From Glossina fuscipes (Eukaryota > Arthropoda > Insecta > Diptera > Glossinidae): a stretch of 64,000 nt of DNA. Below, piece after piece: positions 49,801 to 61,592 of the stretch. Location of the stretch: the NCBI RefSeq assembly GCF_014805625.2, contig NW_023998415.1:49771908-49835907 (forward strand). Reading direction: 5' to 3'. Positions within the stretch are counted from its first letter, which is position 1; the number at the start of each line of letters is the position of its first letter. The position numbers were made by a program, and so were the translations under genes. Under the pieces are notes generated by a model that was not told the origin of the DNA, did not search any database, and was given only the letters and a program-made list of their open reading frames with translations.

Positions 49801-52318
49801 AGCCAGGTAGGTTTATTTCTTGGATCGCACTCCATATAACATTTCTTATAAAAAGAAAGATGTTTAGAAAAAGGTTTAAAGGTCCACAGTAGCCATTTAG
49901 CACAGAAATTAACGATAGGGAATTTGCATGACATAGGCCTATATTTTTTAGACCGTAACATGTATAGGGATTATCAAGAAAAGCCACGCTTGATACGAAC
50001 AGAAATACTATTTCTAATTTTCTTTAACGGAATCTGAAAAATAATGTAAATTTTTGGTGAGTAAATTAAGTTTGATAAATTTGGGTCACGTCATACGATG
50101 TTTTGAGCATACTACAATATTGGGGCTTTCATGAAAATAATGTGTCATTTTTAACCTATTATTACCAAAACGAGTGAACAATTAATTGCACTAAAGTAAT
50201 ACGTGTCGTGCAGGGTATTTAATGACCGGTCTTTCCCGACTATAATGTTCTTACTTATTTTTCTATCTGCAAAGCTGCTCTTATGCATGAAGCTTAAAAG
50301 TTAAAAGCAAGAAGAAGAACTTTTTTGTTCTTTATGCATTTATTGTTCAATTTTCCTGGATTTGGAAAGTAAAGGAAAAGATTTTATACCAATTATCGAA
50401 TTATCGAGCGATTTCGCTTGTAACGTTCAACTCAATAGCTGAGTCAAAAATTTAGGGTTTGTTGTGGAAGTTTTTTGTTTTCACAATGTTAACGCAAACA
50501 CACGCACACATACGTACGCATACTTAGAATAATTGCACCTGATTAGATTAATTAACCCGAAATTTTACGCTTATCCAGGTTATACGGCTCCTTATATAGT
50601 TCCTCCACAGTTGTGAGATGTACATGTACAAAAATCATATGTCTAATTAAGATCACCACAACTTTTTATGTTGGAAAAGGAGGCGTGTTGTTTTATAAGC
50701 TGAATGCTGAGCATTCCACATAAAAATCTGAGCACTTCTTCCTTTTTAGTCGTCACTTGTTAATCTTTCTAAATTAATAGCGGTTTTTTCACTCATAACT
50801 GCACTCACTGGACACTTTCTTCTAGTTGTGAAGAAGAAATGCAAAAAATAAAAAAGAATAAAAAAAAAAAACTTTTACAGTTAGTACCGGTCGCGAGAAG
50901 GAATACGTTTGCTCGCGTTCTTTGAATTTGCACAGAATTTTGTTGTCCGTTCAATACGTTGCGATTTCTTTTGCTTTTGCTTTTGCTTTTTTTTAAACTG
51001 ATATATCCTTGTTTTTTTGTTTTATAATAGCAATAAATAATATTCATTAGATTGTTATTTCCGAAATGTGTTTTCAGTTTTCTTACACCTTGAAATTTCT
51101 TTTATGTCGCCAAAAAAGATTTTTGTGTACAATGGTTAAACTCTTTTCTAGTTATTTTCACAGAAAGCGTACTTGAAAAACTGGATTCTCGTTTGACCAT
51201 TGTAGGTTACCTTATTCTTTTTAGCTTTGTTTTGTTTAAATATATAAATACATAGTACGGTACTGCTCTTTTACAAACGTCTTGTCACATCGAGTTTCTC
51301 TTACTTAATGTTAGCTCATCCATTCATTTCTAAGTCAGATTAGTCTCAGTTGTGTTTTTTTTTCTTTTTTTTTTTATCTATATTTAGGCAGTATCTTTTA
51401 TCTTGAAGGTAGCATTTCTTATCTATAAAGACAGTGTTTTATATATAAAGGCATGACTTTCTGCACTATTGCGATTTTGTTTTATTTTTTTCTTTTTTTT
51501 TTTAAATTCCATTGAAATTTTTTTTAATTAAATACAAATTTTAGTTTTTTGTTTTCAAATATTATTTTATTTAATTCTCAATTTTAAGAGCTGGGAATAA
51601 GCATATAGAAGTAAAACATAATTGTTTCAATGTAAATATGATTTAAGCGACATTCATGAACTTCTGAATGATACGAAAGACACGATCAAAATTAAAAATC
51701 ATTGAAGCTAACGTTATGCTGAATAGAGCAAATCTTTATTAGCAATAACAAAAAAGTTTAAGTGAGTTCCCGGACCGCCCATAAAACACTCTACATCATG
51801 GTATTATTATTCATACAACGACTTTACAAGTTAAGGCTGTCGAAAAACTGGCCCCATTCGAACCATTTTCAGTAGCGTAAATATTTGAGCCAAAGCCCAT
51901 TCGATACATATCGAATTTCGTAAAAGTATCTCAAAAATTTGCAACCTGTAGATGAACGATAAAAAATAAAGTCGGCAGACGGAGAGACATACTCAAATCG
52001 ATATAAAAAGTGATTTCGAATCGATCAGTATAATGAAAAGTTTAACCTATCTCAAGTTATTCTGGGTATTGCATACATTCACGCAATCTTAGTAATTTCT
52101 TGTACGGCAAGTGGTGTAATATATAAACAGATTCAGGTGATTAAAAATACATAACATACGCGAAAATCTTGTAAGATTAAAGATTTGACAAAGAGAGATG
52201 ACGTTATCTTCGTTACGGATATTTGTTTTTTACGATCGGCGGTCGTCACCGAAACACCGAGAATACTATCCCCTTTTGCACTTATTGCGATAAAAATGCG
52301 ATTGGGTCGCACTGTATA
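46871..52318. other. Region between Cad74A and the BEL/Pao relic, mostly repeats
   Basis: Family A copies lie at about 47585-47965 (+), 48002-48600 (+), 49165-50262 (-) and 51770-52135 (+). CTTTTG hexamer units repeat at about 50965-50990. Two minus-strand coding-like frames (47229-47460 and 48574-48762) interrupt the repeats and are discussed in the findings. No confident gene is present. Confidence 0.5.
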
Positions 52319-53010
52319 TAAACTAGTGAAATAGCTAAGCGATTCCTATCTTGTCATGGCTGCAAATCAGGAGTGGAAACCGAATCATTCCCTGAAATGG
52401 AAAAGCTGATGAAAGGGTGCTTCGGTGTGGAAACTTTTGGAATTCACACTCCCGTGTACTCATTAATGTCTGATGATAACCAAAGAGCTGTGCAAATTAT
52501 AGAAAGTACTACAAAACATTCGGGAGACTTGAATATGTCTGAATTTGCGAAAAAATACTCTACCAAAATTGACGAATACATAGAACAAGGATACGCAAGA
52601 GTTATAACCGAATGAAGACAAAAGAAAAGACATTTTATTTAGGATACTTTGGAGTAATGAACGCCAATAAGAAAAATTTGAGGAGCCCTTAACAAGGTGC
52701 TATTGTCTGGACTGGACATAAATCAGCCACTCGTAACAGTGGTCATACGTCATGCAAAGAACGACCTTCGGACCCACTTGTTCACCAACCCTAGTCCAGT
52801 GTAAGAAAAACAAAAACGCGATGGAATTTTATGGTAACTACCCGAGAGCAGCTAAAGGTATAACTGATCACTACGTGGATGACTATTTGAATTGCTTCGA
52901 GAAAGCGCGAAAGAAATGATAGAAGTTTTGCAAGCCCTTAAAGAAATTTCTCGAGTTTAAAATGCATCATATGCATGACAAACTTGGCTGTTATCGCGAA
53001 ACAACTGGGA
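52319..53010 (+). mobile_element. Degraded BEL/Pao LTR-retrotransposon pol fragment
   Basis: Frames matching BEL/Pao polyproteins follow one another with stops between. The first (to the stop at 52613-52615) has MEKLMKGCFGVETFG, DDNQRAVQIIESTT and KIDEYIEQGYARVI, the segment just before the reverse transcriptase. About 100 bases on comes ALNKVLLSGLDINQPLVTVV. At 52872-52883 there is the YVDD reverse-transcriptase active-site motif followed by YLNCFEKA, then a stop. No LTRs, integrase or gag are visible nearby. This is a dead fragment of roughly 0.7 kb. Confidence 0.7.
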
Positions 53011-53679
53011 ATCAGCGACAATGATGGTTCAGTCGATGTTGGATAAGTTGCAGAACGCATCCTAGGGATGCACTGCCTCGCAAAACCTGGCAAATTCATA
53101 TTTAGTTTGAAATTCAAGTTTTCTTTTACTTATAAGAAAATCCAAATTTTCTTTACAATACCTTTACTTATTTGTGTTTCGCAAGTTTTGCGAAAGTAAA
53201 GCCAAGTTAACAGCAGTGATAGGTCTGCATCGTTTTTATCAAACTCTTTACCCAATTTTTATATATAGGGCGAAAAAAATTCCGCTAAAATACGAGACGA
53301 GTATGAATGCATTCACTTATCATACTTGTTGTTCGCTTCAAAATTAGCAAAATGAATTAAAGCGCTTTACAATCACTATACTGTATAAAACCTTGATGAT
53401 CGGTCCTCGTTCTCGCTATATGGATAAATAAATTAAATCTGTTTGGATGGAACTTTAGTTTCAAGAGATTAATTGACGCTATAACAAAAGAAAAATAAAA
53501 AAAAAAAATGGATTCGCCTTCGACGCATATATATAAAGATGAAAGTTTTTTAAACCGACATTGGATGTTTAATTCCAAATCTCTCAGTTACGACGACGTT
53601 ATATAAATGAAATCATATATTGAGCTGCTTTGTAGACAATGCGAGCGGACGTTCCCTGCATCAGACAGAAAAAAAAAAA

Positions 53680-54535
53680 ACAAGTGAGAACATTATAGTT
53701 GGGTAACGCCGATCTTTGAATACTTTACACCACGTTGCCTAACACAATTCTTAATCTTATTATAGAACACAAAAATTATGTCTTGTTTTCATATAAAGAC
53801 ATATTTTTCATGTGCGCATTCACGGAGAGCCGGGCCCAAGACGCAACCTAATGTAGTGCAAGTTACATAGCGTAGAATCCAAAAATAGGCATAGATGGTC
53901 CAAATTTTGTAGAGTTCATTTTTGTATGAAATTACAAACGATCAATTTTCATGAAAATTCTTGCTAGGGAAGGATCCAAAAAATTGGTAGAGATGGTCCA
54001 AATTTGGTGCGGTTCATTTTTTTATGTTAAATTATTATTATGATATAATTTTCATTGTGAAGCATTCAAAATTATACCTTTTTATTGTATTCATTATATG
54101 ACAGGGAGTTCAAAAATTGTCACAGCCGATCCAAAGTTTTTATACCAATTTCGAATGTCGAAATTCTACCACTTAATCACTTTTCCTGAGAAATTTTGAA
54201 AATTGTAATTTTTTTTTCATATAACAACTTTTCAGAATAAGGCGTTATAGGGGGAACGGTCGAAAAAGTGAACCGATCCAAATCATTTTCAATAGCGTTC
54301 GTCCTTGGGTCAAAACACGCCACTGTACCAAAGTTCAACAAAATATCTCAAAAATTGCGACCTGTATGTAGCTTGAACACAAATTTACATAAGCAGAGGG
54401 ACATACAGTTTTACATCAATTCAGATTACGATTCTGAGTCGATCGGTATAATAAAAAAAGGCTTTCTGCGTGCTACATACGTCCGCATTGTTATAATATC
54501 CCATTTACCACAAGTGGTGTACACATTTTTCTCTA
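53680..54535 (+). repeat. Family A repeat, long copy
   Basis: It starts AACAAGTGAGAACATTATAG at 53681 and ends with the hairpin terminus TACCACAAGTGGTGTACAC near 54520. The internal CTCAAAAATTGCGACCTGTA and GAGTCGATCGGTATAATAAA blocks are well preserved. It is followed by an (AT)n tract at about 54630-54652. Confidence 0.65.
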
Positions 54536-55142
54536 ATGGAAAACTCTGCCTGGCCATCCCGAATCGATGCTGGATGCGTATTGGTATTGCATCAGGACAA
54601 GCTATGATGTTTATTTACAGAAAACGTCACGATATATATATATATATATATATGTTGTAGATGTTTAATGGATTGATTGCATTGCGTGCATACGCAATCC
54701 TGCCCCTCTTAGCTCTCTTAGCCCCATTCAATATTTATTCAATATTCACAGCCATGTAGGGATATGTACGGTGTGTACGAAAGTAAATTTTAGATTTTAT
54801 TAAATTGATAAGTTTTCGCTATTCATCATACACACACATATATGTAATGCTGTCCGATTTATGTAAACGGGAGAACTGCTTCTAAGTGTTACACAATTGG
54901 CTAACTAATGTTATTTGATTTACTTAAAACTACATATGCATTTTGTTGCTTATATAATATAAATTAATAAAATATATAAATGAATTTTATGAGTAAATCA
55001 GTAACGTTTATAGGAACCAGATCAGTTTAATTGACCTGAACTTTGCAATCTAATTGATTTAGTATTTAGTGAGTTTATACATGAAGAGTAAAAAATAAAA
55101 TTGACTTTCATCACAATTACATCGAAGCAAAGGTAAATAAAT

Positions 55143-55892
55143 TTAATTCACATCATGGTATCGTGAAGTACGTTTGCCCCAAGTTCCTTGTAATTTCTGC
55201 CAATTTTTTGACCGTTTTCCCCACATGCCTTTCAAATTGCTCCAGTTGGGCTCACGTTTACCCCAAGCACCTAAAACACCCAAAGTTATATTTTTTTCGC
55301 ATTTGAATTTTTATTGCATGCACATACGCAAAAATAAGAGACAAGAATATGATTGTAAATACTTGCCACGAAATTTGTTCCAAGTCGGAGAATTGCGTCT
55401 TTTACCCCATGCTACATTCAAAGCCTTCCAAGCACGTTTCTCAGTCAACATATTGTTAGCATCATCTACATCCTCGCTGGAATTTAATTCGCTGACTAAT
55501 TGATCTAAAATTGCCGCATTAGTTAGATAAGCCGTTTGCAATTTACTCTCAGGATTAGTAGTAGCACTAGAATATAAGAGCTTCTCTTCACTATTCAATT
55601 GACCGGGCTTTTCCCATGAACCTTCGAAATTTTTCCATAAACGTTTTTCATTTAAAATAGCATAACCAAGATTTTCATCTATCTGTGGAATTCGATTTCC
55701 CCGAAACATATTCCGTAACGAATTCCAAGCACGTTTTTCATCTAACGGTACTTGATCATTCATTTCATTTTCATTGTCATAAGCCGTAGATATTTCTGCC
55801 ATTACTGCCGCAGACTTCACCATTGGGAAATTATTATTAATCAAAGTTATTGCTATTAAAATTCGCACAATAATCAGCAAAGTCCACGACAT
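55143..55892 (-). CDS. Mip: Myoinhibitory peptide (allatostatin-B) precursor
   Basis: Two exons, 55892-55367 and 55270-55143, encode 217 residues (the Drosophila precursor is about the same size). A hydrophobic signal peptide covers residues 1-27. Four copies keep the W-x6-W-G-K-R signature that gives W-x6-W-amide peptides: AWKALNVAW (154-162), NSPTWNKFRGAW (167-178), EPNWSNLKGMW (182-192) and SKNWQKLQGTW (196-206). Two upstream copies are degenerate: AWNSLRNMF (55-63), with Phe for the second Trp and no GKR, and LWKNFEGSW (85-93), followed by EKPG. Peptides of this family inhibit muscle and, in Drosophila, activate the sex peptide receptor. The exon junction falls inside the WNKFRG-AW peptide and needs a GC donor. 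The neighbour is Cad74A, as in Drosophila. Confidence 0.95.
55271..55366 (-). other. Non-canonical GC-AG intron in Mip
   Basis: On the minus strand the exon ends TTT CGT G and the intron begins GCAAGT, ending GTTTTAG. Joining restores CGT GGT GCT TGG, that is the WNKFRGAW peptide. The only nearby GT (GTATTT, four bases on) would give a stop codon after a few residues and destroy the peptide. Confidence 0.85.
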
Positions 55893-55899
55893 ATTATTT

Positions 55900-57640
55900 A
55901 TTTATAATGTCCTCTCTTTATATCTTCTCCGTAAGAACCGAAAATAGCAGCCGAGCGTACTGTACTTTTTTGAATTCCAATCTAAAACATAACAAATGAT
56001 AGATAGTTAATAAACTATGTCGATTATTTTACGTAATTAGGACAAAATGCATATCCGTGATTATTGCGCATAGAGGAATAGCTTTAATCATGTTTATACG
56101 ATCTTTTACTTGATAAAAACATAATCGCAACTTTAACTTTGTCTGAAATCCTCTCGAGATATATCTCATCTTTCACTTCCCTTGACAATGAATCATTTTA
56201 TCATTTATGGGCATAGCGTTGAAAATGATTGACAATCAAAGGAACGAGAAACATTATTCTTTCTATTCAGGAAGTTTAACAAATGGATTCCGAGGGCGTC
56301 GTAACTAACTAACTCTGCATTATTATGTCGCAAAGTGTCTGCAACGACATAGTCTGTCTGCCGTCCAATACCAGTGTACGGGCAATAAACCCTCTCCTTA
56401 TGATAGCTCAAAATCGCTAATCGCTAACTGTTTTTCTATATAGTTTTTCCTGTTGCTGCTACGGTAATGCTTATTGCTAGAGTAGAAGAGAGGGAATGTC
56501 CGTCTGCATGAATACAAACAACTTAATAAGAAGAACACTTAAGAAAACTTTGTAACCAAAAGGATAACTAAATGACAAGACGTCTCAGCACGAAGGCTTC
56601 GCGTTTCCCTGTTATCAATAATAACAGTGGTGTTGTTAATTAGCAGAGATTTGAATACGTGCTCTTCATTGTCAATATTTGTGTGGATAAAATTTCCGTC
56701 ATAAAAAAGCGAAAGCATACATTATAGTATGCTTTTAGGTGAGTAGACTGTGTACAACATCTAAGTGCTTAAGAACGAAAAAAAACTACAACAGACGTTA
56801 CACAGCCGGACAGACACACAGACGGACGGACATACTTAAATCAATTTAAAACAGAATGAATATGCCCCTCATACTTCGGTGATGGGTGCAAAAAAGAGAA
56901 AAACATTAAAAGAAAAAAACATCACCTGGAACATAAAAGTTTATGGAAGGGACTCTCTATCATCTCGCTAAGGAGAAACTAAAAACTTTGATGGCTGCCC
57001 TTTAACAAATACTTTACACCCGCTTAGCACCAATGTGTTTGATTTTTGCGCGGTTGTGTCGCTTTGACCTTTAGTACACTAAATTAGCGCGACGGGCAAG
57101 GGACGAAAATTTATTTTGTGACCGATGACGATGATAATCCAATTTACTTGAGTAGAATTTGCGTTTATAAATAAAACAGAAGCGCGTTCATCTTGAATGT
57201 CGCTATAAATCTTTTTGCCTGCACTGTATAGAATAACAACTATTCGAGAATGCACCCGCTTTATACAAATATAGTTTCTCAAACCCATTAATTTTAATCG
57301 TCACTGGGATGGCCGACAGGTATACAGATATTTCGCACAGAACAACCAGCAAATAAACTCCGGACATGCCACAGATAAATACCTAAGATAGGACCGAAGA
57401 ATGCGTTATATTTATGCCTAGCACCGAAGAATGAGGATCTCCTACAAACTTTTTGAATCTGAGGGGAGACCAACAGGCAGGCAGAGTCGGTATTGAAAGG
57501 CTCTAGTGAAAGGCACAAGATCCACCTTCGCTAGGTTCGGTCTGCCCGCATATTCAATAAGGGGCAAGTACGTGGCATTTGTTTTGGTTGAAACGATCTT
57601 AGAAGAGTCCGTGAGCGAAAAATATACAACCCCTCCCACA
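55900..57640. other. Upstream of Mip; no confident gene
   Basis: Mip promoter and possible 5' UTR exons are expected here on the minus strand. A family B-like fragment with CAGACGGACGGACATAC lies at about 56800-56900. No supported coding frame was found. Confidence 0.4.
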
Positions 57641-57649
57641 TCTTGTCAC

Positions 57650-58260
57650 TAATTACCTAATTTTAATTAAAATTGAGACTTTTATGCTCTACAAAGGATA
57701 AATTTTCGTGAAAGTCCTTGCTAGGGGAGGATCCAAAAAATAGGCCGAATTGTTCCAAATTTGGTACAGTTTGCTTTTTTAATGTTGAATTACTATTATG
57801 ATATAGTTTTTCTTTTTGTCATATGAACCTTAGCTTTCATCATATGAGAAGGTGTTCCAAAATTGCCCAGGCCTATCGAAAATTTCCATACCAATTTACA
57901 ATGTCGTATGTTGAAAATTACAATTTTTTTCCATACAAAGATTTTCCAGAATACGGCGTTATATGGGAAGCGGTCAAAAAAGTGTATCGATCCGAACCAT
58001 TTGCAATAGCGTTCGTCCTCGGGTCACTGAACCAAATTTCATCAAAGTATCTCAAAAATTGCGATCTTTAGTTTGAACACAATTTTATATAGACAGACAT
58101 GAGACGGACAGGTGGACAGACAGGCTTAGATCAGGGTCAGATTATGATTCTGAATCGGGCGGTATAATAAAAGGCAGGTTTACTTTAGTCCCTTCTGCGT
58201 GTTACATACGTCGTCCGCCCTAACTTACTATACCCTGTACCACAAGTGGTGTGGGATATA
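57650..58260 (+). repeat. Family A repeat with intact 3' hairpin
   Basis: Internal blocks include CTCAAAAATTGCGATCTTTA and GAATCGGGCGGTATAATAAA. The right end, 58229-58260, is TATACCCTGTACCACAAG then TGGTGTGGGATATA: two inverted arms around an AA loop. It lies 22 bases from the GC-rich element that follows. Confidence 0.65.
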
Positions 58261-58282
58261 ATGAAATAATATCAAAATACTG

Positions 58283-58536
58283 CTGTCCTGCCGGCAAAAA
58301 GTGGAACAATCGAGTGCAGCTAGGCCCTCGCCACTCACCAGAGTGGGGTTTATTGTTCCATACACAATAAACTGATCTGGACTCTGGTGCTGTTTAGGCC
58401 CCTACTCTGTGGGGATTGTCTAACTCGCCAGGGGGCGTAGTACGCTTAAAAAGTGGTTTGGGCCACCGTGGGGTTAAGCCTTACAGGCAGGAACCCACGT
58501 TAAACCCTTGCCACAAATTCTGTCCTGCCGGCAAAT
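58283..58536. repeat. GC-rich, multi-hairpin element with 16-bp direct repeats
   Basis: The 16-base sequence CTGTCCTGCCGGCAAA occurs at 58283-58298 and again at 58521-58536. The 222 bases between are GC-rich, unlike all surroundings, and contain successive inverted pairs: GTGG and CGAG (58301-58314) against CTCG and CCAC (58327-58334); CACCAGAGT (58336-58344) against ACTCTGGTG (58381-58389), enclosing GTTTATTG (58348-58355) against CAATAAAC (58365-58372); and CCCC/GGGG at 58399-58414. There is no coding frame and no clear A/B-box pair. It may be a SINE-like or structured-RNA insertion. Confidence 0.55.
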
Positions 58537-59720
58537 CATAGAAATTTATATAAAGAAAATTAGAAAAAATTGAACATCTTCTGAAGTTCGATGAGCAACT
58601 AATTTCATTATCATGTATTTACTCTATACCAGTAATAATTTTAAATTAGCTGAATAATGTGTCCAAACTGTATAGGCATAAACTCTAAGATCGTCGATCT
58701 CCAAGCTTACACGCCCCGAAGATGCGAAGTAGTTCCTTTGATGGATAAAACAACAACAAAAAAAAAGAAGTAGGCAGGGAATTACTCAATATTTATTATA
58801 AAATCGAGTCGCGTAAAAGTCGCTCCTCATTTATGATCTACGAATCCGAACGATAATTTACCGCGACTTCTTTTCTATGCAAAAAAAAAAAAACCTTTGG
58901 AAAGTTTCTTTTCGTATAATTACGTAACGACCTCAGCTGTAATACATAGCGGATACTATATTCTGGCTAAAGAGGTTAAGCCCTCTGAATAATGGTAAAA
59001 ATCATTATAGAAAAGTCATTTATTTGGCTATATTTTTATTAAGATAAGCAAATTGTCAAAATACATAAGACCAAATAGATAAAGAAATTATTCGATTTTC
59101 TTCTTTTTTTTTTTTTTATAATTTGCTTAATTCAGTATTGATGATTATTTGTGACATATATAAATATATATCTATATAGGTGATCAAATGATCTTATTTA
59201 TGGATTTTTAAAATCTTCGTTTTTCAAGACTCTTTATTTTTAGATTTTATTTTTCTGCCTTTCTTCATATCCTCTCGTTCAAAAGTACCATTAACGCTTA
59301 TATAAAAACTTTTGCTATATAAAATGCGAACACCTTTATGCAAAGTTCATCTCTATCATTAAATCTATTGATATTTAATATTTGAAGATGCATAAGAATG
59401 ATTTGATTCTTTTGCGTTAAAGTAAGCGATAGTCGCAGAATGAGAAGATGTATAAAAACGGAAACGGAAATGAAAATTAAAATACTACATATACGATATA
59501 TATATATATATAGTATTTTAATATATATATATATATATATATAAAAAATATACCGTAAAATATAATATATATAATATATCGAATTTGTGCACAATAGTAT
59601 TGAGCAATAATCATCTCGTACCATGAAAATCATAAATTTGTCAATTCTAAATTTTAAGTCGATTGTTATTGGCGTTCTCACTGAAACTGACATAAAAGAA
59701 TTGCAGATTTTTTCTTTCTA
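58537..59720. other. AT-rich gap with AT microsatellites
   Basis: An ACAACAACAAAAAAAAA tract near 58750 could be the tail of a non-LTR element. Palindromic (AT)n tracts occur at about 59490-59580. No coding frame is supported. Confidence 0.4.
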
Positions 59721-59724
59721 TACC

Positions 59725-60490
59725 CACCCATCACTGAAGAAGAATTACGGATGGTATATTTATTTTGTCAAAACGTTTGCAACGTCCAGAAGGAAGCATC
59801 AGACAGTTCACAAAGTATATACATATATTCTTGATCAGCATTAAATTCTAAATCGATTTAAGAATGTCCGTCAGTCCATCTACTGTCCGCCCGTCTACAT
59901 AATGTTTGTCGTAAACATTCTCCTGCCCATAGAAATGAAGCTATCGAGTTCAAATTTCGCAGAAACATTAGAAATTCTTGCACGCAGGTTGGTATTCAAA
60001 ATAGGCCAAATCGGCCGAAGGACTAAAAAATTGTTTTTCTGCTCATTGCTCGTAAATTATAGCGAATAAATGTACAAAAACTTAAACGCATGTTCTATAG
60101 ACGATGCTGTAGTATTTGTGTACATGCAAATGCAAAAAAGTTGACCACGCCTACGCAATGCTATAATGTATCAAACTTGTATCAAAATTGTTTTTTCAAC
60201 ATCCTCATAACGCGCAAAAACAAGGTCCAAAAACCCCGCAAAGTATACAAATCCTCGGCCAGTTTCACATCTTGAATGCATCTAAACATGTCCGCATGTT
60301 CGTCTGTCCATCTTTCTGCTTACGCTACTTTGTAGTAAACATTTTCCCGAAGATATTGCCAACAAATTTGCAGACATACCTATAACGCCCACAAGCTTGT
60401 CAATAAGACAAGAACTTTCATCTTTTGTCTTTTTTTAGGGTAACAGTGATGGGTATAAAAGATTCGGTCCCCCGAAGGTGACTTCATTTT
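59725..60490. repeat. Family B / INE-1-like repeat
   Basis: The left end has ACCCACCCATCACTG. It is followed by TATACATATATTCTTGATCA and a GTCCGTCAGTCC-type tract, wording known from INE-1/DINE-1 elements of flies. The right end has GTGATGGGTATAAAAGATTC and a broken hairpin (CGGTCCCCCGAAGG). The copy is non-coding. Confidence 0.5.
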
Positions 60491-60938
60491 CATTTACTGC
60501 CATCTTATCTCGTTGATGGAAAGCATAATGATCATACATAATGATCAGTCTCAAATCTTATCGCGAACAAGAAAATTCTTCAATACTTTAAGATATTCAA
60601 CATGAAACCGCTTTCATCCATAATGTTCTAGCAATAATTAATTAATTTTTCGAAGACTTCCCCTTTTGCGATCATATTAAGGAAAATTAAACCTCTTTAA
60701 AGTTAAGGAACATTTCATTATTATTTCTTCAAAACTAATTATTTCTAAACATATCCACAATATCCTTAAATAATATATGTGAAAAAATAAATATTAAATT
60801 TACCTGATATTATGATAGATATATTTATGAGGGGGCGGGGGATGGGTGTTGCTTAGCTCTACCGCTCTGTAATAATTTTCCTTGTGTTACGATTCGAATG
60901 GCAAATTTTTTATGATTCTTTTTATACGAAAAGATATT

Positions 60939-60967
60939 TTAAGTAGAGTAAGTAGAGTAAGTAGAGT
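60939..60967. repeat. 9-bp tandem repeat
   Basis: The unit AAGTAGAGT is repeated three times in a row, with near-perfect identity, in otherwise plain AT-rich DNA. Confidence 0.7.
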
Positions 60968-61552
60968 TTTTCTAATGGTGAAAAATTTTATCATATAAAA
61001 ATATTTATAATATATAAGATGCGGATAACCATAACTTTTAGCTATATATTAATTTCTATGCATACCATTAAGAAAAAGTAATATATATCTATATGTATTG
61101 ATTTCATCACCTTGAGATATAATGCATTTTGGCTTTCAGTCACCTTTATTCACGTTCCCGCAATTTTCCATATCATAGATCAAATATAAGATAATGAACT
61201 CGCAAACAAAACACGCCCGAAAAAATTAAACATTTTACAAAATTGCCGGGATTGGAAAAACAAGTTAGTATAAAAAAAATATTTAGAGAACGTAAAGCAT
61301 GCCTTACTGCAATGGACTTCTATAAGTATATCCTTTGTGGGTATCCAAATTCGCACCTATGACAAGTCTACGTATTTTAATTGTTTAGATTGTTGTTATT
61401 TACTTTTTCCACTGTTTGCGAACGAAGAATGAAATAGGATATGCACGCGTACAACGGAACCGGATTGAGTATTCTGGACACGAATGATTAACAAACACAA
61501 CAAATATATTTGCATATGCTCGCTCAGTTTGAACAAAACTGTTAGCACACTT

Positions 61553-61592
61553 ACATACATACATACGTACATACATACATACATACATACAT
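61553..61592. repeat. (CATA)n microsatellite
   Basis: About ten CATA units with a single G substitution near 61567. It is simple-sequence DNA and explains the repetitive Met-Tyr-Val-Cys frames seen on the minus strand. Confidence 0.9.
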
